This document shows positions 32,524-41,969 of a stretch of DNA of 64,000 nucleotides, one piece after another; position 1 is the stretch's first letter; every line of letters starts with the position of its first letter. The position numbers and the translations under genes are program-made. The notes below the pieces were generated by a model. It had not been told where the DNA came from, searched no databases, and saw nothing but the letters and a program-made list of their open reading frames with translations. Source of the stretch: Anaerolineales bacterium (GTDB taxonomy: Bacteria; Chloroflexota; Anaerolineae; Anaerolineales; Villigracilaceae); contig JAEURJ010000002.1 of assembly GCA_016789305.1 (NCBI GenBank), positions 1-64,000 on the forward strand, written 5' to 3'.

Positions 32524-33890
32524 GATTCTTTCCTTGGCAGTGTGAAGTAAAAAGTTGTCCCTTTTCCCAGATCCGACTCGATCCAAATGGTTCCACCGTG
32601 TACTTCGATTGTGCGTTTGACCAGGGCCAGCCCGACGCCGGTCCCTTCACTGTTCGCATCGAGTTTGTTGAACAGGCCAAAAACTCTTTCATGGTGGGCC
32701 ATGTCGATTCCGATGCCATTATCTCTTACATAGAAAATGTGTGTATCGTTTTGAGTGTCAATGCCGATCTCGATGTGCGGCTCAGGTTGATTCCCCATGA
32801 ATTTTGCAGCATTATCCAGAAGATTTTGCATCACTTCCACGAGACGTGCATGATCCACATATACATTGGGTAAATTCTCCTGGACAATTACTTTTATATT
32901 CGTTTCACGCAGGCTAATTTCCACAATTGAAAGGGCGTCCTGCACGATCTGATTAAAGCCGACCTCTTCCGGCGGATTCATCAGACGCCCCACCCGCGAA
33001 AGTTCAAGCAGATCGTTGAGCAAGGCTTGCATTTTCCCCGCTGCTTCACGGATGCGATTTATATCGTTCTTAAATTTTTCCGAGCCGCCATTTTCAAGCA
33101 GGGCATCCTTTTCCAGAAGCCCAACATAACCGCCGATGGTGACCAGCGGGCTCTTTAGATCATGCGAAACGGTATAGGTAAATCTTTCCAATTCGGCATT
33201 CTTGGCCTCCAATTCCATTATGAACAATTCCCGTTCGGTCTCCACCCGTTTGCGCTCAAGAATTTCATACTCTGCTGTTTCAAACGACTCGTCGATTTTT
33301 CGAATGGCCTGGCTTAGTAATACTGTTGTCACGATGATATATGCAGTTTGAGTCGCGGGAAACGCATATTGAGGAGTGATGCCTTGGGAGAGGGGCAAAT
33401 AGCCCAACTGGCCGGCTTTCAGAATGATAATATTCGTCAATATGCTAAGCGAGCTCCATCCAATGGATGCACGCCAGTTCAATACCAACCCGGCAGTTAC
33501 AACGACCACCAAATAGCCCATGAATGCAGGATTGTTATAGTCGGCTCCGAAAAATAACATTGCAAATGTAAACAACAGCCACATTGCCGATATAAGAATA
33601 TTGCCTACTGCACGGATATACCCTGAATTTAATAAGAATTTTAAGCCGAATAATAGGAAGATAAACGGTCCGATCACGATCGCGCGTCGTAACAAGAAAC
33701 GCGGCTCGATCGGCGCTACCATGGCGTAGATGGTTGATGCCCCAATAAACATCCATAAGACCAGGTTTAATAATGTGGCCGACCGCGATTTTTCACGGTC
33801 ATTTGTGATTGACGGGGCCGCTGCCCAGTGTTTGAGCCTTATTAACATGATCCCTCGATTCATATCTACCTGGCTTATTTTATCATCCAT
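32520..33890 (-). CDS. Membrane sensor histidine kinase
   Basis: About 456 residues. Five or six membrane helices (about 30-190) form the sensor region, followed by a short coiled coil. The HisKA domain has the phospho-acceptor His in 'FTYTVSHDLKSPLVTIGGYV' (near 245-264). The ATPase domain shows the N box 'LLDNAAKFM', G1 'VRDNGIGIDMAHHERVF' and G2 'GTGVGLALVKRTIEVHGG'. No response regulator is adjacent on this strand. I chose the ATG at 33890 for its GGAGAG site; 33866, 33851 and 33950 are other possible starts. First gene of the four-gene overlapping chain. Confidence 0.88.
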   Translation of the reverse strand: MDDKISQVDMNRGIMLIRLKHWAAAPSITNDREKSRSATLLNLVLWMFIGASTIYAMVAPIEPRFLLRRAIVIGPFIFLLFGLKFLLNSGYIRAVGNILISAMWLLFTFAMLFFGADYNNPAFMGYLVVVVTAGLVLNWRASIGWSSLSILTNIIILKAGQLGYLPLSQGITPQYAFPATQTAYIIVTTVLLSQAIRKIDESFETAEYEILERKRVETERELFIMELEAKNAELERFTYTVSHDLKSPLVTIGGYVGLLEKDALLENGGSEKFKNDINRIREAAGKMQALLNDLLELSRVGRLMNPPEEVGFNQIVQDALSIVEISLRETNIKVIVQENLPNVYVDHARLVEVMQNLLDNAAKFMGNQPEPHIEIGIDTQNDTHIFYVRDNGIGIDMAHHERVFGLFNKLDANSEGTGVGLALVKRTIEVHGGTIWIESDLGKGTTFYFTLPRKES

Positions 33891-33968
33891 ATCTCTCCAG
33901 TCTTTCTGCACAAATTCTGCACATTTGGCCTGTATCTTTGGGGAAAACAAGGAACAAGGAGTTTTTAT

Positions 33969-35288
33969 ATGGATACTATTTTAAACTTATGGAAAGATAA
34001 AAGGGTGCGAAATTGGGGTCTGGTCGTGGTGGCGGTGATCGTGGTTTCCATTTTTGCGGCCGGGTTTTCTTCTGCCGATGCAGGGGCAACGACCGAGGCA
34101 ACGGAAGTCAAAGTTGTACAACTTGAGGTTGGTGAAACCATCGAGGCTTCCGGTTCGCTGGAGGCCCAGCCTTTTGCCAGCCTGGATTGGAAGACAAATG
34201 GTGTTGTGGAGACTGTGAAAGTAAAGCCGGGGGATTTTGTGAAGGCGGGTGATATCCTGATTGGATTACAGCCTGAAAGCACTTCTGCAAGCATCGTCTC
34301 GGCTCAAGCGGACCTGGTGAATGCGCAAAAAGAACTGGAAGATTTACTCACCTCCGGCACTGACCTTGCGCAGGCGACCATCGACTTGAAGGATGCACAG
34401 GAGGAGTATAAGAGCAAGCTCGATTATGTAAATTATCTGAACAACGACAAGAATATCCCACTTTCGGATACCATTGTTTATATCGAGAAGACACGCGGTG
34501 GTGGTTATCAATATGTTTATAAAACACGCGAATATAGAGGACCTGCAACAGAGGCCATGCTTGTCGAGGCAAACAACAATCTTGCCCTGGCAAAAGGTGA
34601 ATTGGATGATGCCCAGCGCAATTTTGACCGTTTGAATGCCGGTGCCGACTCGCCGGATGTGATCGCCGCACGGGCGAAAGTGGACGCGGCTCAGGCGACT
34701 GTCAATCAATTAAGCATCATTGCGCCGTTCAATGGCCAAGTCCTTTCAGTGGATGACCATGTGGGTGATGTTGTCAACACAGGCGAACTCTCCGTCAATC
34801 TTGCGGACATGAAACATCTTTACATCGAGACGCAGGTGGATGAATCAGATATTGCCAATGTCAAATTGGGCAATCAGGCCGAAGTTACGTTGGATGCGGT
34901 GGCTGGAGTCATGCTCACCGGCAAGGTCTCGGCGATCAATCCAGTTGGGGAGGTGGTCTCTGGTTTGGTGAAATATACAGTCCGAGTGGATCTCGATAAG
35001 GTGGATGGCGATGTTTTCCTTCCGCTTGGTACGACCGCCAATGTAGTGATCAAGGTAAAGGAAGCGGCTGCCACATTGGCCGTGCCGATCGCGGCGATCC
35101 AAAACGATAGCAAGGGCGAATATGTTTGGGTTATTGAAAGTGACGGCTCGACAACACGTGTGGATGTTGTCAGCGGTTCGATCGTTGGCGACCTTGTGGC
35201 CGTGAGCGGTGATCTGAAAGATGGCGACAGATTGCAATTGATCAATGACGGTGGTTTTCAAGCGCCGAATCCGTTGGGTGGGAGATAA
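33969..35288 (+). CDS. Periplasmic-adaptor-like (HlyD/MacA) protein of an ABC efflux system
   Basis: A 439-residue protein with one N-terminal membrane anchor (about 15-34). A biotinyl-lipoyl-like domain (about 55-100, 'VETVKVKPGDFVKAGDILIGLQ') and its second half (about 245-270) flank a coiled-coil hairpin (about 105-240). Beta-barrel and membrane-proximal domains follow. This is the MacA/RND-adaptor layout. In an organism with one membrane it would act as an extracytoplasmic partner of the permease rather than a link to an outer-membrane channel. It begins the ABC operon; an AAGGAG site precedes the ATG. Confidence 0.9.
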   Translation: MDTILNLWKDKRVRNWGLVVVAVIVVSIFAAGFSSADAGATTEATEVKVVQLEVGETIEASGSLEAQPFASLDWKTNGVVETVKVKPGDFVKAGDILIGLQPESTSASIVSAQADLVNAQKELEDLLTSGTDLAQATIDLKDAQEEYKSKLDYVNYLNNDKNIPLSDTIVYIEKTRGGGYQYVYKTREYRGPATEAMLVEANNNLALAKGELDDAQRNFDRLNAGADSPDVIAARAKVDAAQATVNQLSIIAPFNGQVLSVDDHVGDVVNTGELSVNLADMKHLYIETQVDESDIANVKLGNQAEVTLDAVAGVMLTGKVSAINPVGEVVSGLVKYTVRVDLDKVDGDVFLPLGTTANVVIKVKEAAATLAVPIAAIQNDSKGEYVWVIESDGSTTRVDVVSGSIVGDLVAVSGDLKDGDRLQLINDGGFQAPNPLGGR

Positions 35289-35293
35289 CAAGA

Positions 35294-36010
35294 ATGATCC
35301 AAACACAGGACCTGATGAAGGTATATCAGATGGGCGATAATGAAGTGCGCGCTTTGGATGGCGCAAGTTTCAACATCGAAAACGGCGAGATGGTGGCCAT
35401 CATGGGGCCATCGGGTTCGGGCAAGAGTACGTTGATGTCGATCGTCGGATGTCTGGATGTGCCCACCAGTGGAAGTTATGCGCTGGATGGACTCTCGGTT
35501 GAAAATATGAGCGAAACGGAACTGGCCGAGGTTCGCGGACGAAAGATTGGGTTTGTGTTCCAACAGTTCAATTTGCTGGCGCGGACGAGTGCTCTGGAAA
35601 ATGTGATGCTGCCACTGACCTATGCCGGGTACTCGGGAAAGGATCGTCTGGATCGCGCGATGAAAGCTCTGGATCGTGTGGGTCTTTCACAACGCACGCA
35701 TCATGCACCGAATGAACTTTCGGGCGGTCAACAGCAGCGCGTGGCAATTGCGCGCGCCCTGGTCAATGAGCCATCCATCATTCTTGCCGATGAGCCAACA
35801 GGTGCATTGGACAGTAAGACGGGCGTGGAAATCATGGAGTTGTTCCAGAGTTTGCACAAGGATAATGGTCAGACCGTGATTTTGGTGACACATGATTCGT
35901 ATGTGGCGCGTCACTCCGACCGAATCATCAGGCTCTCCGACGGCAGGATTATTTCTGACGAAGCGAATGCCAATCCGATCAAAGCAGGCACGCCGCGAGT
36001 TGAGGAATAG
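35294..36010 (+). CDS. ABC transporter ATP-binding protein (MacB/LolD type)
   Basis: A 238-residue ATPase. Walker A is '[15 protein letters not shown]' (about 36-50), the Q-loop '[18 protein letters not shown]', the signature '[16 protein letters not shown]' (about 140-155) and Walker B '[16 protein letters not shown]'. This is the MacB/LolD group that couples ATP hydrolysis to extrusion by MacB-type permeases. It lies 5 bp after the adaptor gene and before the permease gene, completing a MacAB-like system. Confidence 0.96.
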   Translation: MIQTQDLMKVYQMGDNEVRALDGASFNIENGEMVAIMGPSGSGKSTLMSIVGCLDVPTSGSYALDGLSVENMSETELAEVRGRKIGFVFQQFNLLARTSALENVMLPLTYAGYSGKDRLDRAMKALDRVGLSQRTHHAPNELSGGQQQRVAIARALVNEPSIILADEPTGALDSKTGVEIMELFQSLHKDNGQTVILVTHDSYVARHSDRIIRLSDGRIISDEANANPIKAGTPRVEE

Positions 36011-36033
36011 GGACGCAGCAGCGCTGTGTCCAT
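36008..36033. repeat. Degenerate copy of the GGGACACAGCG palindrome
   Basis: TAGGGACGCAGCAGCGCTGTGTCCA lies between the ATPase stop codon and the permease start. It is a mismatched version of the perfect palindrome at 52258-52286. It touches the ATPase stop codon (TAG). Confidence 0.55.
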
Positions 36034-36052
36034 GCGGATAAGGAATATCAAA

Positions 36053-37294
36053 ATGTTATTTTCAGAAAATTTCAAGATCGCCATACGAGCTTTGCGGGCC
36101 AACAAATTGCGGTCCGTGCTCACGATGCTGGGAATTGTGATCGGCGTGGCCACTGTAGTTGCCCTGCTTTCGATCGGCAAAGGCGCAACGGCCAGCATTA
36201 CCAGCTCGATCCAGAGTAATGGTTCAAATCTGTTGACGGTTTCGCCGGGAAAGCAGCAGGCTGGCCCAAGGATCGGCGGGTCGCAGCAGGCAAGTTATTT
36301 ATATTACTCGGATTACGAATTGCTTCAACGATCATTAGTGAATAATGTGATTGCCATTGTGCCTGTCTATCGATCATCCTATTTGGTTAAATATGGGAAT
36401 GATAGTTTTAGTGTAAATGTCACAGGCGTGACCAGGGAATATCAGGAAACGAACTCCTACAAGGTGGCAAGCGGTCGTTTCATTTCAGATGGCGATAATA
36501 AATCCCAGACGCTTGTTGCAGTGTTGGGTTCGCAAACCGCAGCGGACTTGTTTGGTGGCTTGAACCCAATTGGCAAGATAATCTCTGTGAAAGGAGTAAA
36601 GTTTGAAGTCGTCGGCGTGCTTGCATCCAAGGGGTCATCCGGGTTGGGCGGTTCGTCCGATGATGCAGTCTTTATTCCACTTGAGACCGGATATAACAAA
36701 TTATTTGGATCGACAGCCACCTATAATGACAAGAGGATCGTGAACAGTGTTTCGGTTTCCGTGGAAACTCCCGAGGCGATGGATACGGTCTCTGCGCAAA
36801 TCGAATTTTTGATCCGCCGTTCACATAAATTGACATTCTCTGACGAGTTGGATTTCAACGTCTTAAGTCAGGCCGATCTATTGAGCACATTGACCTCTGT
36901 TACTCAAACCCTGACGATCTTTCTGGGTGCCATTGCAGGGATTTCGCTTCTGGTGGGCGGCATCGGCATTATGAATATCATGCTCGTCTCGGTGACGGAA
37001 CGGACCAAGGAAATTGGCTTGCGAAAAGCGGTTGGGGCCACAAAGAATCAGATCCTGACTCAGTTCCTGATCGAAACCATGACTCTGAGTGTGTTGGGCG
37101 GCATCATTGGGATATTGCTTGGTGTTGGTTTGGCGCTTCTCTTCAAAGCCACCGGGTTAATCGCCTCGGTCATCACGGCGGATTCGATTCTGCTTGCGTT
37201 TACATTTGCCCTGGCAATTGGCGTGTTCTTCGGTTTGTATCCCGCCTTTCGCGCTGCGAATTTGCACCCGATGGTTGCATTGAGATATGAATAA
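36053..37294 (+). CDS. MacB-like ABC transporter permease
   Basis: A 413-residue permease with the MacB plan: one N-terminal helix (about 20-42, 'LTMLGIVIGVATVVALLSIG'), a large extracytoplasmic MacB-PCD domain (about 45-280), and three C-terminal helices in the FtsX domain (about 285-405), with 'VGGIGIMNIMLVSVTERTKE' and 'IGLRKAVGATKNQI'. The start at 36053 has an AAGGA site 8 bp upstream; a GTG at 36026 lies inside a repeat and is rejected. Together with the two genes upstream it should export a hydrophobic compound, peptide or lipoprotein; the substrate is unknown. Confidence 0.93.
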   Translation: MLFSENFKIAIRALRANKLRSVLTMLGIVIGVATVVALLSIGKGATASITSSIQSNGSNLLTVSPGKQQAGPRIGGSQQASYLYYSDYELLQRSLVNNVIAIVPVYRSSYLVKYGNDSFSVNVTGVTREYQETNSYKVASGRFISDGDNKSQTLVAVLGSQTAADLFGGLNPIGKIISVKGVKFEVVGVLASKGSSGLGGSSDDAVFIPLETGYNKLFGSTATYNDKRIVNSVSVSVETPEAMDTVSAQIEFLIRRSHKLTFSDELDFNVLSQADLLSTLTSVTQTLTIFLGAIAGISLLVGGIGIMNIMLVSVTERTKEIGLRKAVGATKNQILTQFLIETMTLSVLGGIIGILLGVGLALLFKATGLIASVITADSILLAFTFALAIGVFFGLYPAFRAANLHPMVALRYE

Positions 37295-37302
37295 GAATAT
37301 TA

Positions 37303-37373
37303 ACCATAAAGGCACGAAGGAGCACAAAGGTTTTCATCGTTTTCCTTCGTGTACCTTTGTGACCCTTTGTGGT
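37303..37373. repeat. Inverted repeat of the CACGAAGG/CACAAAGG type
   Basis: The left arm ACCATAAAGGCACGAAGG...CACAAAGG and the right arm CCTTCGTGTACCTTTGTG...CTTTGTGGT are imperfect inverted copies around a short centre (TTTTCATCGTTTT). It fills the gap between the permease and response-regulator genes. Similar AAAGG/CGAAGG palindromes are familiar intergenic repeats in environmental bacterial genomes. Confidence 0.65.
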
Positions 37374-37384
37374 AAAAAGGTTTT

Positions 37385-38050
37385 ATGCCCAAGAAAATCC
37401 TGATCGTAGATGATGAACCCCAGATCGTGGAGATCTGCAAAGACTATCTCAAAGCAGCGGGCTACGAAACGATTACAGCCGGCAATGGCGTGCAGGGAGT
37501 TGCACTGGCGCGCCGTGAAAAGCCGGACCTGATCGTGCTTGATCTGATGATGCCTGAAATGGATGGACTCGATGTATGCCGAACCATTCGACACGATAGT
37601 GATGTTCCGATCATCATGCTCACCGCCCGCGTGGAAGAGACCGATAAACTTATCGGCCTTGAACTCGGTGCGGATGATTACATCACCAAACCGTTCAGTC
37701 CGCGCGAGTTGGTGGCGCGCATTCGCGTGGTGCTGCGCCGCGTGACCAATTCGCCCGAAAGCGATGTCATTCGTGTGGGCGATATCGAATTGGATCGGGC
37801 GCATTACGAGGTTCGTTTATCCGAAAAGAACATTCCGCTCACTTCCACCGAATTTGAAATTCTTGCCACGTTGATGAGTCAGCCGGGGCGTATTTTTTCC
37901 CGCGCACAACTGCTCACCGCCACGCATGGCGTTAGTTTTGAAAGCCTGGAACGCGCCATCGATTCACACATCCGCAACCTGCGCCGTAAACTGGAACCCG
38001 CTGATTTGATCGTGACAGTGCATGGTGTGGGCTATAAATTTGAGGGTTAA
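37385..38050 (+). CDS. OmpR/PhoB-family response regulator
   Basis: A 221-residue two-component regulator. The receiver domain (about 1-118) has the acidic pair in 'ILIVDDEPQ', the phospho-acceptor Asp in 'LIVLDLMMPEMDGLDV' (about residue 52) and the Lys in 'DYITKPFSPREL'. The winged-helix DNA-binding domain (about 130-221) ends 'DLIVTVHGVGYKFEG'. It is followed directly by its kinase gene and lies after the MacAB-like transporter, so control of that transporter is the likely task. Confidence 0.96.
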   Translation: MPKKILIVDDEPQIVEICKDYLKAAGYETITAGNGVQGVALARREKPDLIVLDLMMPEMDGLDVCRTIRHDSDVPIIMLTARVEETDKLIGLELGADDYITKPFSPRELVARIRVVLRRVTNSPESDVIRVGDIELDRAHYEVRLSEKNIPLTSTEFEILATLMSQPGRIFSRAQLLTATHGVSFESLERAIDSHIRNLRRKLEPADLIVTVHGVGYKFEG

Positions 38051-38051
38051 G

Positions 38052-39401
38052 ATGCAATCATCCGTCCGTGAGATCCGCACTCGTTTGCTATTCCTGTTGT
38101 TGCGCGCATTCGTCATCGTTTTGTTTTTGTCCTTTTTGTTTTTCACATTCATTATCGGATATTTTCTGACCTCATCTTCAACGCCTGTGCCATTTCCATT
38201 TGTCAGTACGTTGGAGGGGTATTATCTCGCGGGTGGAAGCTGGGATGGTGTTGAAGAGGTCTTTGATTCGCTTCATGGATTGAATTCAACAAGTGCGTTG
38301 CTGCTGGATAAAGACCAGCGCATCATCCTGGACCGACGATTTGATTCCAGTTCTGTCACGACAATTGGTGAACACTATGAGATCCAACACAAAGATGTTG
38401 TGTTTAGTCTTGAGGTGCGCGATGAACTTGTGGGATATCTGGTGATTTCGCCCTATTCCGTTTCCCAGCGATTTGGGATCGCGCGGGCCATTATTTTTCC
38501 CGTGGGGATCATTTCATTCCTTCTCGCCATATTTCTCGTGATTGTGTCGGTCCTGCTGATTCGACGGTTTGTCAACCCGCTTGCAGATGTGATCTATGCG
38601 GCAGATAAGGTGGCAAACGGAAAGTTGAACACGCGCATCGCCACTGAAGGCCCGCAGGATTTGCGCAGGCTTTCAGACAGCTTCAATGAAATGGCGTCTG
38701 CTCTCGAACGCAATGACCGCGAACGCCGTGATCTGTTGGCGGATATTGCCCATGAATTACGCACGCCACTCTCCGTCATTCGAGGCCGCCTCGAAGGCAT
38801 CGTCGATGGGATTTATTCTGCGGATGGAAGTCAGGTTTCACTTGCGCTTGAACAGACCTATCTACTCGAGCGCCTCGTGGATGACCTGCGCCTGCTGACT
38901 CTCGCCGAGACACGTCAGCTTCACTTTGAGAAAAAATCCGTCGATCTGGCTGAACTCGCCCAGCACACGATTGAGATGTTCTCTGCCGAAGCGCAGGAGA
39001 AAAATATTTCACTTGTGCTTGAAAAGGGAAGTGGTGCTTACACTGTTGAACTTGACCCGCAGCGCATGGAGCAGGTGATTGGAAATTTGATCGGCAACTC
39101 GCTTCGTTATATTCCCGATGGCAGCAAAATATGGCTGACGCTCGAAGAGACCTCTGATGCAGTAAAACTATTTGTCAATGACAATGGCCCTGGGGTTGCA
39201 GAAGATGAACTTCCATTTCTGTTTGACCGCTTCTGGCGTAAAGACAAATCCCGTGCGCGCAGTGCGGGCGGCACGGGATTGGGACTTGCGATTGCAAAGC
39301 AGTTGATCGAAGCACAGGGTGGAACCATCGAAGCGCGGAATTTATCCGCTGGCGGACTGCAGGTAGTGATTCGATTAAAAAAAATAATCGAACGGAATTG
39401 A
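38052..39401 (+). CDS. HAMP-containing sensor histidine kinase
   Basis: A 449-residue partner of the preceding regulator. Two membrane helices (about 13-40 and 150-175) enclose an extracytoplasmic sensor domain of about 110 residues. A HAMP domain follows (about 175-228), then HisKA with the His in 'LLADIAHELRTPLSVIRGRL' (about 236-255), and the ATPase domain with 'LIGNSLRYIPDGS', 'VNDNGPGVAEDELPFLF' and 'GGTGLGLAIAKQLIEAQGG'. The ATG at 38052 lies one base after the regulator stop codon and has a GAGGG site; the longer start at 38022 inside the regulator gene is rejected. Confidence 0.95.
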   Translation: MQSSVREIRTRLLFLLLRAFVIVLFLSFLFFTFIIGYFLTSSSTPVPFPFVSTLEGYYLAGGSWDGVEEVFDSLHGLNSTSALLLDKDQRIILDRRFDSSSVTTIGEHYEIQHKDVVFSLEVRDELVGYLVISPYSVSQRFGIARAIIFPVGIISFLLAIFLVIVSVLLIRRFVNPLADVIYAADKVANGKLNTRIATEGPQDLRRLSDSFNEMASALERNDRERRDLLADIAHELRTPLSVIRGRLEGIVDGIYSADGSQVSLALEQTYLLERLVDDLRLLTLAETRQLHFEKKSVDLAELAQHTIEMFSAEAQEKNISLVLEKGSGAYTVELDPQRMEQVIGNLIGNSLRYIPDGSKIWLTLEETSDAVKLFVNDNGPGVAEDELPFLFDRFWRKDKSRARSAGGTGLGLAIAKQLIEAQGGTIEARNLSAGGLQVVIRLKKIIERN

Positions 39402-41426
39402 TCAGGTTTCCCAATCAATTCCTGTGTCATCAGGTTTTATTTCCAAAAGAAACTTTTCAACAGCCTTGATCTGTTCCACATCACCGATAAAGCCGATGCG
39501 GTCCTCTGCTTCAAAGACCGTATGTGATTTTGGATTCGCGATCATCTGTTTGTTTCGCATGATCGCCATGATGGAGGCACCCGTGTGAGACCGTAAATCG
39601 GCTTCGGCAACGCTTTGCCCCACCAGTGGGCTTTTCGTGGGCAACGTCAGCCAGGTGATTTCTATATTGTTGGTGGCATTGATCAGTTCATGCAGGAAGC
39701 GGTGTTCTTCGACTGTGTTGATCTGCATGTCGTAGTGGTCATGTCGCACGGCATCCATATAGCGAATGATCTCCTGTAGTGGGAAGTTTAATTTAAGGAG
39801 CGTGTGCCGAACGATCTCCAGCCCGCCTTCCAACTCGGGATGGATCACATCCTGCGCACCAAGCTCTGAAAGTTGTTTGATTCCCTCCTCAGTGGTTGCA
39901 CGGGCAATGATGGGCAGATCGGGGGATAGATGTTTGGCAGCCGCAACCACCAGCTCACTTGCAGCTTCATCCGGACCCGCAACAACGAGCGCGCGAGCTT
40001 TTTCCAATCCTGCATGGGTCAACACCTCTGAATTGGATGCATCCCCGTATAAAGTTGGAATGTTTCGGGAATTAAGTTCTTCGACGCGTTCCACATCCGC
40101 ATCGATCACAAGATGTGGAATTGACATTTCTCCCAATAATTTGACAATGTGACGACCGACTCTTCCGTAGCCGACGATGACTACATGACCCTCAACATGT
40201 TCCTCCGCTGATAGAGGCTGCGGCTCGTGATGATCGAGAATGCGCCACAGCCTTGGAAATTTACGCAGATACTTCTCCAGCGGACCCACCATACGAAAGG
40301 CCAATGGATTCACTGTAATCGACAAAAGCGCACCGGCCAGGATCAGTGAATATTGATTGTGATTCAGCAAACCAAGCCCGATACCGGCCTGACCCAGGAT
40401 AAATGAGAACTCACCAATTTGACTTAATCCGGCGGTAACGACCAAAGTCGTTCTTGCCGGCCAGGGGAAAATTAATCCCAATAATATGGTCACCACGGAT
40501 TTACCCAGAACGATCAAGGCAGTTAATGCCAGCACATGCCCAAGGTTTTCGAAGAGATAGATCGGGTTGACCAACATGCCGATGGAAACAAAAAACAGGA
40601 CGGCAAAGGCCTCCCGAAATGGAAATACATCTGCACCCACTTGATGACTGAGCGGAGATTCGCTGACCACAACTCCGGCCACAAAGGCGCCCAATGCAAA
40701 TGAAACACCGAACAATTCCGCCGCGCCAAGTGCGATGCCGAGGGTGATGGCGAGAATGGCGAGGATGAATAATTCCCGTGAACGGGTGTGTGCGATGCGG
40801 AGCAGGATCCACGGAATTAAACGTTTGCCCGCGAACAAGGCCAGGAGCACAAATCCAATGGCTTTCAGAAGTGTGATCCCCAGCCCGACCCAATCAAATG
40901 CTTCGGATGTGTTGGCAAGGGTGGGCATCAACACCAGAATTAAGACAGTGGCCAGGTCTTCCAATACAAGCCAGCCCACGGCGACTTGTCCATGGGTTGT
41001 GTTGAGCAGACCGTTATCCATCAACCCGCGCAAGAGAACGACTGTGCTGGCAATGGAAATTGCCAGACCCAATACGATACCGGCGGCAACATCCCATCCC
41101 CATAGGCGGCTCAGGGAAAAAGCCAATAACGTGGATAAGGTCATTTGCCCCAACGCGCCGGGGATGGCGATCGCACGCACCTTCCAAAGATCTTTCAATG
41201 AAAAATGCAAGCCGACCCCGAACATCAAAAAGATGACGCCGAGTTCGGCAAGCTGGCTGATCGTTTCTGTATCTCCTACAAATCCCGGTGTGAATGGACC
41301 AATCGCTATCCCCGCAAGTAAATATCCGACAATCGTCGGCAAACCGACTCTTCGCGCAATCACCCCGCCTATGAACGCAACCACCAGGGCTACAACGATA
41401 TTAATAAGTAGTGTGACTTCGTGCAT
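39402..41426 (-). CDS. KefB-like monovalent cation:proton antiporter with TrkA-N and TrkA-C domains
   Basis: A 674-residue protein of the CPA2 family. Twelve or thirteen membrane helices (about 1-385) carry 'GLPTIVGYLLAGIAIGPF' and 'LGAFVAGVVVSESPLSHQV'. A RCK/TrkA-N nucleotide-binding domain follows (about 415-535, 'VIVGYGRVGRHIVKLLGE'), and a TrkA-C domain (about 570-660) ends the protein. Such antiporters exchange K or Na for protons, gated by NAD(H) or nucleotides. It is convergent with the kinase gene, with stop codons touching, and has a GGAGG site before the ATG. Confidence 0.93.
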   Translation of the reverse strand: MHEVTLLINIVVALVVAFIGGVIARRVGLPTIVGYLLAGIAIGPFTPGFVGDTETISQLAELGVIFLMFGVGLHFSLKDLWKVRAIAIPGALGQMTLSTLLAFSLSRLWGWDVAAGIVLGLAISIASTVVLLRGLMDNGLLNTTHGQVAVGWLVLEDLATVLILVLMPTLANTSEAFDWVGLGITLLKAIGFVLLALFAGKRLIPWILLRIAHTRSRELFILAILAITLGIALGAAELFGVSFALGAFVAGVVVSESPLSHQVGADVFPFREAFAVLFFVSIGMLVNPIYLFENLGHVLALTALIVLGKSVVTILLGLIFPWPARTTLVVTAGLSQIGEFSFILGQAGIGLGLLNHNQYSLILAGALLSITVNPLAFRMVGPLEKYLRKFPRLWRILDHHEPQPLSAEEHVEGHVVIVGYGRVGRHIVKLLGEMSIPHLVIDADVERVEELNSRNIPTLYGDASNSEVLTHAGLEKARALVVAGPDEAASELVVAAAKHLSPDLPIIARATTEEGIKQLSELGAQDVIHPELEGGLEIVRHTLLKLNFPLQEIIRYMDAVRHDHYDMQINTVEEHRFLHELINATNNIEITWLTLPTKSPLVGQSVAEADLRSHTGASIMAIMRNKQMIANPKSHTVFEAEDRIGFIGDVEQIKAVEKFLLEIKPDDTGIDWET

Positions 41427-41550
41427 ATTTCCTCCAATTCTATTAAGTTATCTCTCGGCTCGACAATACTCCTATTTTACACAAGAAAAAAACAAGTCTT
41501 TATAAAATGTGTTTTTTCTTAATTTAGCGGCTAATTGAAAAGCGATCCCA

Positions 41551-41937
41551 TCATGAAATAATCGCGGTGACTTCGATCTCGATCAGCAGATCGGCACTGA
41601 TCAATCCCTTCACTTCGATCATTGATGCGGCGGGTTTGATCTCGCGGAAGAATTCGCCATGTGCCCGGCCGATTTCCTCCCATTTGGAAATATCCGTCAC
41701 GAACATTCGCGTGCGGACCACATCCTTCATGGATGCGCCGGCCTGGATCAATGCCTTCTCGATTTTTGTGAGGATGAACTTCGTCTGCTCGTAGGGATTA
41801 TTCACCCCGACAGTTTCGCCTCGTTCATCGACCGCAGTTGTCCCTGCCACTTCGACAGTATTTCCCACTCGAACAGCCCGCGAATAGCCAACGATGTCTT
41901 CCCATTTTGCGCCAGAAGAAATATTAAGTCTGCTCAT
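41551..41937 (-). CDS. RidA family enamine/imine deaminase
   Basis: A 128-residue protein of the RidA/YjgF/UK114 family, which forms trimers and hydrolyses reactive enamines and imines from PLP enzymes. The conserved Arg is in 'VVRTRMFVTDISKWEEIGRA' (about 66-85), and 'MIEVKGLISADLLIEIEVTA' closes the protein with the usual Glu. It resembles the subgroup with 'GAKWEDIVGYSRAVRVGN' at the N-terminus. A GAGGAG site precedes the ATG. Single gene next to a dispersed repeat. Confidence 0.93.
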   Translation of the reverse strand: MSRLNISSGAKWEDIVGYSRAVRVGNTVEVAGTTAVDERGETVGVNNPYEQTKFILTKIEKALIQAGASMKDVVRTRMFVTDISKWEEIGRAHGEFFREIKPAASMIEVKGLISADLLIEIEVTAIIS

Positions 41938-41969
41938 ACTATGTCTCCTCTGTAGATGTTATCTCAAAA

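Noticed and set aside
36026..36052. GTG start of the macB-like permease
   Set aside because: It lies in a degenerate repeat; the ATG at 36053 has a proper ribosome site and gives the family's normal N-terminus.
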